This document shows, in pieces, positions 8,482 to 18,900 of a stretch of DNA of 64,000 nt; positions within the stretch are counted from its first letter, which is position 1; every line of letters begins with the position of its first letter. A program made the position numbers and the translations under genes. The notes under the pieces were generated by a model. It saw only the letters and a program-made list of their open reading frames with translations, did not search any database and was not told where the DNA came from. Source of the stretch: Tuctoria greenei (taxonomy: Eukaryota > Streptophyta > Magnoliopsida > Poales > Poaceae); contig JAYESD010000009.1 of the NCBI GenBank assembly GCA_036927565.1, positions 152,046,929 to 152,110,928 on the forward strand, in the 5' to 3' direction.

Positions 8482-10452
8482 CTAGACCCTATGGAAGAAT
8501 TGGGCGACCTTCTGGGCAACCTCCGACACGTTGGCTCTAGCAGCTTCGCCTTCTCCTTCAACGGGACCTTCAAGCACCGGGTCCAGAGGAAATTGGGAGT
8601 TCCGACTGGTGTAGCACGTCAGCACATATTTTGCGACGTTCTTCGCCAGGGGTTGCCCTTCAACCTCCAATTGGTCCGCAATGACATCGCCCACCTTGGA
8701 GAGTTTGCTGCCTGCCGAGCTCAACACGTGCAACGCCAGGTCCGGCTCCGGCTCCGGATCATCCGGGCGCACGGGGCTGAAGCCCATCGGTGTCAGCGCG
8801 TCGTTGGCCTTGCCCAGGAACTACCAAATCTGTAGGGAGTCCACAGTCCTCAAGCCCTTTATTTCTTCCAAGGATCTTCTGGCCGCCACCAGTTCAGAAT
8901 TCTCGCGAGCGAGGCGCTCAACTTCTTTGGCGTTTTGCTGAATCTTTTCAGCAACCCGCTTTTCGAGTTTTCCGAGCTCCTCCTCCCGGAGGTGGATCTT
9001 GTTCCGGCGGTCGACCAGGTCCTTCTCCCTGCCCCTCACTTTCTTCTCCTTGGCGGCAAGGGCACACTCTTGCTCATAGAGTTCTTGCCCTCGCACCCAG
9101 GCTTTCTTCTCCTCCTCGGTGCAATGCTCTTCCAATTTCTTGGCGCGCTCCTCGAGGCCCTTGTCAGCCAGAGCCACCTTCTCGGTGAGCTCCTCCTCTC
9201 TCCTCAGGACGTCATCCCGCAGCTCAAGGAGTTTTTGCTCTTCATCTTCGAGCCTTTTCTCCCTCTCTTCAAGTGTCTCACGACGCATGATGAGTGTAGT
9301 GTTAATGGCCTCAAGCCTTTTTTGGCGTTCATCGGCCGCACTATGAGCTGCTTTGGTCTGCTCATAAATCTCCCGGGATTGAGCGTTGAGGGCACGAGTC
9401 ATACTCTCCCTGTCATCCAGTAACTTGCCCCAGTATTCCAGGCGGACCTTCTCCCGCTTGATCCACTCTTTGTCATCCGCTAGCCTCGACTGCGCCAGCT
9501 TGGTCTCGAAGTAGAGCCGGTTACGCCACCGCCTAAGGGTTTGGCACTCCTCTTCAAGAGCCTTGCTGTCGTGGAAGAAGGCCAGTTGGACTTGACGCAG
9601 ACTGGAACATGCGTTGTCAATAGACAATGACAACGAGATAGGTTCCAGACCTGTTGGGGTCTCCTCCGCTGGTTCCAGCGGGTTTTCAGATACAAAAATT
9701 GGGTCCCACTCCACAAGAGTGGTCCCCTGGGTCTCCATGGCACTAGGGCCGTCCTCGGGGATGGCCTCAGTCGCCATCGAGGAAGGCCCCGCCGCTAGGT
9801 CTTCATTCACCCCCTCAGACAGGGGGCCAGCGACTTCGCCAGGGCACTCCGGCTCAGCCGCGGGTACCTCCGACGTCGTCACTTCCGGAGCAGGGGCCCT
9901 TGCTGGTTCCGGTCTGGGCACCTCCTCCGATGGGGGCTCGGGCTCCGACGCCTCTTCAACAACCGGCTCGGGAGCCGGAAGATCTTCAACATCGACCGAC
10001 CCTGCGGCCGGAGCTCCAACAATGACCGGCTCAGCGGCCGGTGTCTCAGAGGCAGCCGGCCCAACTGCCGGAACTTCCTCAGCTTTCGGCGCGCACGCCG
10101 GGACTTCAACCACCTCCGGCTCAACCGCCGGGGCTTCGACAATTTCCGGCTCTGGGGCTGGAATTACTGCTTCCTCCGGCTCAACAGCCGGAGCTTCCAT
10201 CATCTCAGCACCAGGACCCGGAGCTTCAACCTCCGGGACAGGTGCCGCTGACGCATCTTCTCTCCCGCGGTCCGGCACTACCACGGGAGTCTCTGGGATG
10301 AGTCGAGGTCCATGACCACGACAGCTGGCGCCGGAGCTGTCGTAGCTTCAGCCACCACTTGGGGCGGCACCGGGACAGGAGCAGAAGCTTCCGCCCTCAC
10401 AGCTTCAGTTGCTGTCGCTGAGGGTGGAGCCTCACTCCTCTTCTTGGGAACG
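8482..10452 (-). pseudogene. T1 antisense gene, second exon: Pro/Glu-rich linker and long coiled coil
   Basis: Read right to left, the frame starts at the acceptor at about 10452. It first encodes a low-complexity segment rich in Pro, Glu, Ala and Val (repeated EVPA/PEPE units, 9780-10290). The block LVEWDPIFV follows, then about 250 residues with coiled-coil character, full of Glu, Lys, Arg and Leu (for example LEEREKRLEDEEQKLLELRD). A terminal domain ends VAQKVAQFFHRV. One nonsense TAG lies near 8832 and one frame slip near 10290, relative to the 44637-46578 copy. Antisense ORFs in this position are known from Tat elements such as Grande and Retand; their function is not established. Confidence 0.75.
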
Positions 10453-10530
10453 CTGCAGATGATGGATGAAGAAACTTAAAAAACAGTTACTACAACAAAA
10501 CAACTGTCCAAGGTAAAGATTAAAAATTAC
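10453..10530 (-). other. Putative 78-bp intron in the T1 antisense gene
   Basis: On the minus strand the sequence reads CCCAAG|GTAATT at the left border and ATCTGCAG|CGTTCC at the right, with a T-rich interior. The copy in T2r (44557-44634) has TCCAAG|GTAAGT and CTCCACAG|GGTACC at the same place and is also T-rich, while the flanks stay coding-like. I could not make the exon phases join cleanly in either copy, because both have nearby frame slips, so splicing is inferred. Confidence 0.6.
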
Positions 10531-11912
10531 CTTGGGAGGCTTCCGCACCAGCTTGCGCGGAACCTCTTTCCCGGACGTTCTGGGTTGGTCATAGCCGGCG
10601 TGGAAGCTCCGGAAGGCCCCCCCAGAACTCGTCGCAGCCACGGGCGTCTCCCTAGTCGAGGCCCCCCTCGATCGGGAAGAACCTCCGGACCTAGAGGCCT
10701 CAACCGGCCCTGGTGCCGGAGTCGCATGCCCGGAGCTAGCACCCCGGGAGGACCCCACTGCGGGTACAGTCGCCACGGTTGCAGAAGACCTCCCCCTCCG
10801 GGGAGAAGGAGCCGATGCAGAGGTGGCAGGCCCGACGGACCTTCCGTCGGCATGCTGCAGCTTCCTCTTCCGGCTCAGGGGTTCATCCGCTGGCTCCTTG
10901 CCCTTGCCGACGACCTCGACCCTCGGCTTCGGGGCAGGGTCGGAGCCACCTTCGGAAACTACCGGGATCGCCACCCTGGTGGTTGATCTTCTCTCGACGA
11001 CACCAAGGTCGTCAAGCACGGGCATCTTCCGCCGGAGCTCCCTACTGAACTCAACTTCCACGTTCAGAGGGAGAAAAGCCGATGGCAGAGTCAAGTCGTC
11101 ACCCTCGACGTCGATTTGGTGCTGGAACTTCTTGAGGTGGAACTCCAAGGTTGTCCCCACCATGTTGGACTTCAGTCCGGTCTCGACCCGGTCGTCGTCC
11201 ATCACGCTGTTGAGGGCCCAAGCGAGTTTTTCTCTCCTCTTCAGCGGTGCCCACCTGTTAACCAGGAAGCTACAAAACACCGCCTGAGGAGTTAATCCTC
11301 CCTCCACACACTGGCGGATCCTGGTCAGAACGGGGTTGAAGGCGTCCGCCAACACCGAAGCTTCACTCCAGATCGTCGTGTCAATGTTGGGGAGGCCTTC
11401 GGGCAGCTCCAGCCTCTCGTGCTCCTCTACCCGGATGACTATCCAGTCCTTCCAGTCATCCCACTTCCCAGAGGGAAACGACCGGAGGTACTTGAATGGG
11501 CACTTCTTGCGCTTCACAAAGTAGTAGAAGCCAAGGTACTCATTGCTCCTACCGGTGGTATGGACGGTGAAGAAAGTCCGGAAGAGTTCAATGCAGGGGG
11601 GATGCCCACCCACATCTCACAGAAGTGGACGAAGATGGACACGAGGAGAATGGAGTGAGGGCCAAAGTGGCATAACTGCAGACCATAAAAGTCTAGCAGC
11701 ATCAAGAAAAAAGAGGAAAAAGGTTGGATCAACCCCACCATGGCGTACGAGGAGAAGTACACCATTTCGCCGGCGTGCTCCTTCTCAAACGGGATCTCTC
11801 CCCCGGCGCGGACCGAGCGGTTGAAGAAGTCCGAGGACCATCCCATGAGGGTTCGAACCTTCTTCAGGTCGTCGTCGGTCTTCAAACGACTTTCGCGGAG
11901 ACCCAACTCCAT
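10531..11912 (-). pseudogene. T1 antisense gene, first exon: Transposase_28-like protein
   Basis: The start is taken at MELGLRESRL (11912), which aligns with MKLGLPKIRI at 43222 in the other copy. The encoded blocks VRTLMGWSSDFFNR, IPFEKEHAGEMVYFSSYAM, IELFRTFFTVH, EYLGFYYFVKR, FPSGKWDDWKDWIVI and FLVNRWAPLKRREKLAWALN match my memory of the Pfam family Transposase_28 ('putative gypsy type transposon'). Despite its name, no transposase activity is known for that family. A frame slip near 11600 divides the exon. A basic segment (SRKRKLQHADG) and Ser/Pro-rich stretch follow and may be a nuclear-targeting region. Confidence 0.75.
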
Positions 11913-12448
11913 CGCGGCACAGCAAGGCAAGAGAGGAAAAGCGAACCACAAGTTGGGAGTTTGAGCGCAAAAACAGATGAGAGGCGTAAAGAACTCCAGA
12001 CGGTGTGCGCTTTCCTTCTTAAGTAAGCCCTCGCAACGCTTGGATGGAAACCCCAAGGAAGTCGAAGATACCACTCAAAAATTCCACCCAGCCAATGACA
12101 AAAGGGCCCGGGACCACCCCGACGATCAAGTCGAGGTTCTTACCCAGGCGAACGGTTGTCATCATGAGGCGGGAAGCCCGAAGGCGGCGGCCTGACAAGG
12201 CGCGCGGAACCGATACGGTTTTCGTATCGGGAACCGGCGACCTTCAATTGCGTGAGATCCGCACGCCAAAGATCTCATCTGCCGCACGCGGGATACGCCA
12301 CACGGCGAGGGTTTAACTCTAAACCATCGCCAACGGCACATCCGAAGACCTTTGAAGACTCAGTTCAAAAGTCGCGAGGATGGACCCACCTCCGGCGGAA
12401 TGATTTTACCCAAAGGGTCTTCCCCAAAGGTGGGCCCAGGGGGGCCAC
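11913..12448. promoter_or_regulatory. Leader/promoter side of the antisense gene and polypurine tract
   Basis: The stretch lies between the antisense start codon and the 3' LTR. It must contain the antisense promoter if that gene has its own. An in-frame extension runs upstream to 12074 but is not conserved in composition with the body. The last bases before the LTR (about 12424-12448, GGTGGGCCCAGGGGGGCCAC) are the purine-rich plus-strand primer site expected next to a 3' LTR. Confidence 0.55.
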
Positions 12449-13307
12449 TGTCGGTACTCTGGAAACCGTACACCCCTTGGGGTTACAAAGATTTCAAAGG
12501 AAAGTCACCTACTTGATTTGAAGACCTTCGGAGGCCCACATGTCAGATATAACCGGATCCGCTTCTCCAACATGGTTAATCCCACGGTCGACACGTGTAC
12601 TATCAAACCGGAGCTACCGCCCACAAGGGGGAAGCTCCGGGCTATGTACCGAAATGGCACCCCCGGACCTAACCCCGGACCGAGGGAAGCTCCGGATCTG
12701 ACACGTGTCAGGTAGCTCCGGAGCTACCTGTTTCCCACAGTACGCTCCGGAGCTGCCACGTGTCCAACAGTCGGATCTTCAGCCTCTAACCTCCGGAGCT
12801 ACCTGTTTCCCACAGTACGGCTCCGGATCTTCAAAGGGGAATCAAGGGCTTCAAGACCCGATTAAGTGTCATTAATACTATATTAATGACACACGATCGG
12901 ACGACCTTGATTACCAGTAACGGCGCTGTCAAAGCCCATTACCCGGTCATTAAGGGCAATTAGACGTGTTGAATGAGTATCAATGTTAGTAACCGTCGGG
13001 GCCACATGTCGGGTCAGGCTAACTTGTAACGGCCTGCCCTTATACTATAAAAGGACAGGCCGACGACACGTTCAAAGAGGCTACACACGTTCCATAGACG
13101 CTCGACACAAGCTCATACAGCTAATACAACATCAACACACCCGTGGAGTAGGGTATTATGCTCAAGCGGCCCGAACCACGTAAATCTCCGTGTCTCCTGT
13201 GCTATTTTCAATTCACCGTCTTGAATCTCCGTGCGCCCACACCGAACATCAAACTTCTCTAACACTTTAATAGTGTCGGGAGATCTGCCGGATCCAAACC
13301 ACCGACA
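12449..13307 (+). repeat. T1 3' LTR (859 bp)
   Basis: This copy has the same ends as the 5' LTR. It differs by about 25 substitutions and one block replacement (12790-12822, where a short duplicate of the GGAGCTACC palindrome segment has appeared). The perfect palindrome is retained at 12709-12730 and the TATA-like box lies near 13045. The LTR ends 88 bp from an AUG3 exon, in an intron. Confidence 0.92.
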
Positions 13308-13341
13308 TCTACAATAGCACGCCGCCACTAATGACCCACTA
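13308..13341. repeat. MITE-like inverted-repeat element, right end
   Basis: The reverse complement of this stretch aligns with the start of 168-305 (shared GTAGTGGG, ATTAGTGG and TGCTATTGTAG-like words). It is the matching end of the element into which T1 inserted. Confidence 0.5.
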
Positions 13342-13394
13342 CAACCCATGACATGAACATCATGCAAAGTGTATAAAAATGCAAGATAATATAC

Positions 13395-14704
13395 CGCATA
13401 TCAAGAAACATTTCTTCTGATCCAAACACAGCCTCTTGGTTGTCTTTCTTGCTTGAAAAGGCTGAGATGCTATCAAAAGCAGAGTCCAAATCCTCACCCT
13501 GAGGAAAAGATACAATGCACCAGAAGTTATGTATGGTCAGACAGATTTGTATGTCTATAATGGGAGATATGGCAGGTGCCTGGCAGATTTAAGATCTTTA
13601 GATTCCTGATGCTTACAGTTCACAACAAACTGAACTATTTAGGTCTTTATGGAATCTAGTGTAACTTTTAATATGCTATTTGACCACAAATATGTTGGTG
13701 CATTTTCTCCGAAATTTGGAAGCCTACTTCCAAAAAGTAAACAAAGCAGCTTAAGATATCCAACATTCCTATAATGTGTCATTTGTTAAAAATTAACAGT
13801 TCATAAATGACTGGTAAATATACCTCTAGCAGTCTTCCTTCTTCCACGAGTTGCTCATACCTGCAACAATTTTTTTTGGAACCATTGTGATTCAATTAAA
13901 GCAAAATAAACTTATAAAAAACACTCTAAGAACTTCATAATCAAATTAATTCGGATAATAAAAAAGACGGAAAAAACACATTGAAGCTCGAATGAATTAT
14001 TTAGCAGCAAACAATAATTTTGGGTACAGACCAGCAGATAATGGACTGGGAACAGATCAAATTGTTTAACAAATGTATACAATCGAAGGGAACACGAACT
14101 GAAGGAAAACAAAACACTGCTATCACGGCCCGTGGGGGCACATTTTAAAAAAAAATAACCATATAATCCTGCCATTAGCCACAATCCCCTCTCACCAGAG
14201 TGACAAAACGACTCCTGGAGCCCCAGTGCGCCAGGTTCCATGATCAACTCGAAGAAATTCTGGTGTATTTTGGCGACCCCAGCTCGGTGAATCTCGCAAG
14301 CACCAACCCTTTCTATATCATTTCAAAGTTTTCAAGCCTCATAATGGACACTGTCTCGCAACAGCCGCAGCACCAAAACGAGCGCATTCGAGCTAAGAAG
14401 CGGAGAAATCGGCTTCGGCAACACTACCACCGACACCTCCCCTTTTTTGAAGGAAAAAAAGAGAGAGAGGGGAAGGTTAAGTACGAGGGAGGAGAAGAGG
14501 AGGCAGGCGGTGGATTCGGTTCGCTTACTGCGCGAGGTGGGATGGGGAGAGGACGTTGGAGGGGCGGAGGCAGGAGCAGATCCAGGCCAGCAGCGGGCGC
14601 GCCTCCTCGTACTGGAACGGCCACTCCAGCGCGTCCGCGTCCAGCGGGTCCTCCCCGTCGAACCCCAGCTCCATCAGCGCCGCGCAAAGTGCCGCCCCGC
14701 TCAT
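13395..14704 (-). CDS. AUG3: AUG3/HAUS3-like augmin subunit 3, first three coding exons (partial gene)
   Basis: Augmin recruits gamma-tubulin to existing microtubules; subunit 3 is one of its eight parts. Minus-strand exons are 14529-14704 (58 codons plus 2 bases), 13824-13860 and 13395-13498, all with GT-AG borders and matching phases. The spliced product begins MSGAALCAALMELGFDG and continues EWPFQYEEARPLL, WICSCLRPSNVLS, QYEQLVEEGRLLE, GEDLDSAFDSISAFSSKKDN and QEAVFGSEEMFLDMR. From memory, plant AUG3 has the same blocks in the same order (WPFQY, WICSSLRPSNVLS, YEQ...G.LLEG, SISAFSS, NQEAVFG). Only about 105 of roughly 600 residues are present. The remaining exons should lie left of position 1, beyond the 13-kb element in intron 3. 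Whether the gene still works is open: all visible exons and splice sites are intact. Confidence 0.85.
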
Positions 14705-15922
14705 CCTCCCCGGCGGGGGGGCCGCGCTCCTCGGCTGCGGGCGGTGCTGGCTGGCTCCGGTCTGGTGGGTGCGCGGCCGGCAGCGGCAGGTGTGGACTGG
14801 AGCGGCTGCTCTGCTCTGCTCACGTCGCGTGCGTTCGAAACAAACTGAAAAACACGAGCGAATAAAAAAAATTGAGATCTGCTGGCGAAGTGGGGTTTAG
14901 AATTCGGAGCGCTGGGTGCGTCCCATGGGCCATTGGGTTTTGAAATCTTATACGGGCTGAAATTATTGTGCGAAATAAAAGCCCATATTTTCACAGGGCC
15001 AAGTTTGCTTGTTTTTCTGTAGTGAGACATGTATAATTGCTTAATCCAATTGATTTTTATAATGTCTGATACCAACTACATAACTTTCTAGTTGTCGTCT
15101 AAAACTGCACCACCAGCAAAGTTGTCAGATGTAGAACCTTGCTTAAGAAAATGTTGCACAAGTGAAGGTGCATATATGACCTAGAATTAACTCGTAGTAA
15201 GTAATGCTTACAAGTATATCTAGCATGTAAGCAACACCGATAAGAATCTTGTCAACGGTGGATTTTATTAGCTTACTTCACATTCGATCCGATAATATGT
15301 TTAACCGTGCAATTTCTCACGTTATGGTGGTGCAGCATTTGGTTGGCTACCTAGGTTCGATCCCTGGATCAGTATGTGGTCTTGCACAAATGCATTAGTC
15401 CAGATTAAACTTTTAAGTATTGTCCTTCACGCATGAAATCATGATAAAAGGACAAGAACCTCTTTCAGGTGCTGCTACCTACTAACATCACTGATTGGAA
15501 CAACTCATATAAGACCGTTTCGCAGTGGCACGCTGTAAAGCATAGTGGATACACTGAGAAATTCTCAGTATAATTTAAAGTACTTACTGTAAAAACTGAA
15601 AAAGAATAGTATATAGAGTATGTTTTAAAAGATGTCGTGCAGATAGCTTAAGTACATAGAACATGTCCTGAACAGTGTACAAAAATCACGGGCTATCTAT
15701 GCTGACGTGGCAGGCAGGTAGACATACAAGGAACATGTGCTGCACGGGTGAGAAAACAAATGTGGCTGGCAGGCCCCGCCCATCGCTTCGTGCCCACGCC
15801 ACTACCTTCCTTATCATGCTCTGTTCCTATTGCTTAAACAAACCGCAACGGCCGCCCACTCGTTACTGCTACTGCTGGCCGACGCGGTGCTCGCCTCGCG
15901 CCGATCGCCTGCCCGCCCCGCG
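14705..15922. promoter_or_regulatory. Shared upstream region of two divergent genes
   Basis: About 1.2 kb separates the AUG3 start codon from the carboxypeptidase start codon, so both promoters and 5' leaders must lie here. I see no coding exon. No TATA box close to either start was convincing. A degenerate MITE (about 15508-15645) occupies part of it. Confidence 0.5.
15508..15645. repeat. Degenerate Tourist-like MITE, relative of 25545-25676
   Basis: The stretch shares the succession CACGCTGTAAAGC, GGATACACTG, TAATTTAAAGTAC, TACTGTAAAAACTGAA and AGTATGTTTTA with the intact MITE at 25545-25676, in the same order and at similar spacing. Its ends are decayed (left AAGACCGTTT; right about GTGCAGATAGCTTA). 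Confidence 0.55.
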
Positions 15923-18900
15923 ATGACGAGCGGCCCTCGATCCCTCCTCCTCCTCCACGTCGTCGCCGTCGTCGGCGTCCTCTTCCTCCTCGCGGTGCCC
16001 GCCGCCTCCTCCTCAGACGCGGAGGCGTGGCGCGGGGAGCAGGAGCGGGATCGGGTGCCGCGCGTGCCGGGCCAGGGCGTCAACGCCAGCTTCGCGCACT
16101 ACGCGGGCTACGTCACCGTCAGCGAGCAGCGCGGGGCCGCGCTCTTCTACTGGTTCTTCGAGGCCGCTCAGGACCCGGGATCCAAGCCACTCGTGCTCTG
16201 GCTCAACGGAGGTAGGTACCCACCCAACCCACCCCTCGCGCTGCGCGTCATCTGTTTGTTGTGACTGTTAACTGTTGGTCACTGAGTTGTAGTTCAAGGA
16301 TACGTAGCTACGTAGATGCCGCTCGACGTTAGGATGTGTATGGTCATGATTGGTATTAAACTTTTGGGGTATATTGGACCGTATGGTTGCACTATTGTGG
16401 AGTTGTGGGGATATCTGAAGATCCTTGGGGAAACTGGAAGTTGATATTGCTGCTAGGTTGTGTTGTGTGGTATGCAGTTGAAAGGGCGCCGTTTCGTTCC
16501 TACTGGGAATGATTTATTTCATCATTTGGGAAATTGGCTTGGAAGTCAGAGCATCCTGCTTCATGAAAGGCGTAATCTAGAAGATGAGAACCCAATATTT
16601 GTGTTTTGTAGCACTAATTATGAGATTAACGGAGCAGTTATATTACTGGGTTCATGTTGTTGGCACTAAATTAATGCAGAACGTTAGCTTGGCTATATGT
16701 GGGTATTAACATCTTTACTGAACTTCGCATGTTTGGTATACTGCATTGAGATTCAAATGGTTAAATTACTGCATGTAACCTTCCAGGGCCTGGATGCTCA
16801 TCAATTGCTTTTGGGCTCGGAGAAGAAGTGGGACCGTTCCATGTTAATGCAGATGGAAAGGGGGTGCATCAGAATCCTTATTCATGGAACACAGGTAGCG
16901 CCCAATTATAGATAATTTACTCATGAAAAATACCGCTGTCTTCAGTTTTTAATTTCTCGATTTGGTGTTAGCTTCTATGTAACTTTGCATTAATGTCCCA
17001 CAACGATTGTTGGTTGCATATGCTTTCAGTAAACAGCAAAATTCTGTTATGACATTTCAGGCACTAATATTTCTTGAACTCCAATAATAGCTAGTGCTCT
17101 AGTATTTGCAACAGGCCACTGCATTAGTGGTGAAATACTGGTAACCAAAATAATGAAAAAACTTAGCTTACCTGTGGTTAATTTCAATGCTGAGCTTATC
17201 TTTCTCTAAAAGAATAGACAAAATATCTAACATGTACATGTTTCACTTGTAAAATGATAGCTAAACTGTAAGCTCAGCTCTCTTGGCACGAATTATCGCC
17301 TCTAAATGTCGAGGAATTGGCATCATTCTGTTGGATGCAAACTAAATATTCACTAACTGTCTCTTTAATTTTGCAGTTGCTAATATATTGTTCCTTGATT
17401 CACCGGTTGGTGTTGGTTATTCATATTCAAACACCTCTGATGACGTTCTAAGAAATGGGGATGCAAGGACTGGTATCACTGTCTTACATGACAATCATGA
17501 TCCCTGAATGTAATTTTATTAGACTTTGCTCACTGGTTCTTTCTATCTTTTACAGCCAAGGATTCACTGGCGTTTTTACTGAAGTGGCTTGAACGATTTC
17601 CACAATACAAGGGCCGTGAATTTTATTTGACAGGAGAGAGTTATGCTGGTCAGTGGGCTTTTTCTACGAACTTCTACTTTTTATAAACATAACAAATCTG
17701 ACGAACCTCCAGAAGCACCGGTTAACAGTGGGATTATAAAGAGTAGAAAAAATTTTAGAAGAGGTAAAGGTTGACATGGCAGGAGGCGATGAAACGAGAC
17801 TTAAAGGAGTGAGACATATCTAGAGATTTAGCTCATGATAGGACTGCATGGAAATTAGCAATTTATGTGCCAGAATCTTAGTTTACTCGTATTTTGTTAA
17901 TCTTATCTTCTTTCTTATTAATCTATTTCTAAAATAAATAAAATTTTGGAATCTTATTTTATTTGTATTTTTTACTCTCATCTTATTTTCTATTACATCT
18001 CTTCAGAAATTGTTGGGTTTCATTTCTAGACAACCCCAACTTGTTTGGGACAAAGGCTTGATTGTTGTTGTTGTTGTTGTGTTGTTGTTGTAACAAACTT
18101 GACGAACCTAGGAGGAATATGGTGGTTTTTAATTAAGAAGAAATAGGCACCATAATTGTAGCTATAAAGGTCAGATGAGACCAATAGCCTAACTCAAGGT
18201 CCTGTACATGGATTGTTAATTCGCTCGTGTTTGTATCCATGGATAGCTATTTGGTGATATTGCAATAAATCTCTATTTCTTCCTGAAGAAATCCCAAATT
18301 TTGATGGAACTCTAATTTGATTTAGGTCACTATGTTCCTCAATTGGCTCAAGCCATAAAGAGGCACCATGAGGCTACCGGAGACAAATCACTTAATCTGA
18401 AGGGCTACATGGTATGATTTGGTAATTGTGCCTTTATTTCTTCTGTTCATCACATATTTTTATAATTCAAGGATATGTTTTTTCTGAAGGCCCAAAACCG
18501 TTGTTGTACTCATGTTTATAACTTCCTTTGCAGTTTTGTTGTCCTTTATGTCCTATGTCGTTTTCTACAACTACCCTAAACTTTTAACTTCCAAGTGAAG
18601 TGTAATGCATCTGGTGTATATCTTATGTGATCAATGGAACTTAACTTATATGTTTTTGTGTCAAAATTTATGTTCTTGTATCTTTATATCAAAGGAGGTA
18701 CAAATGTACAAGTGTAAATAATCAAGTGATTACAATTGCTAATATTTACAGGTTTGAACCCAATATATTATATATGTTACAGATAACCAGAAACCAAAAC
18801 TTTTAGCCCCTTTTCAAATATTTGATGCCCTTTCATGCAGGTAGGGAATTCTCTGATGGATGATTTCCATGACCACTATGGAATATTTCAATACATGTGG

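Larger units (their letters stand above)
306..13307 (+). mobile_element. T1: complete Tat-lineage Ty3/Gypsy LTR retrotransposon
   Basis: The element is bounded by two LTRs that start TGTCGG and end CCGACA. Flanks are GCTAC (301-305) and TCTAC (13308-13312), a 5-bp target duplication with one mismatch. The order is LTR, primer-binding region, gag, protease, RT, RNase H, second RNase H, integrase, noncoding region with stem-loops, an opposite-strand gene, polypurine tract, LTR. No chromodomain follows integrase, and the extra RNase H plus antisense gene are Tat-lineage traits. The frames carry one-base deletions and nonsense codons, so the copy is not autonomous. I count about 25 substitutions between the LTRs (about 3 percent); at the customary grass rate of 1.3e-8 per site per year this is roughly 1.2 million years. 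It sits in an intron of the AUG3-like gene. Confidence 0.93.

Noticed and set aside
9614..10315. Plus-strand Gly/Ser-rich 233-codon frame in T1
   Set aside because: It is the mirror of the Pro/Glu-rich linker of the antisense gene; the minus-strand reading continues into recognisable domains.
14447..14848. Plus-strand open frames over the GC-rich region 14200-14900
   Set aside because: They lie opposite the first exon of the AUG3-like gene, which has matching splice sites and recognisable protein blocks; the plus-strand frames are by-products of GC content.
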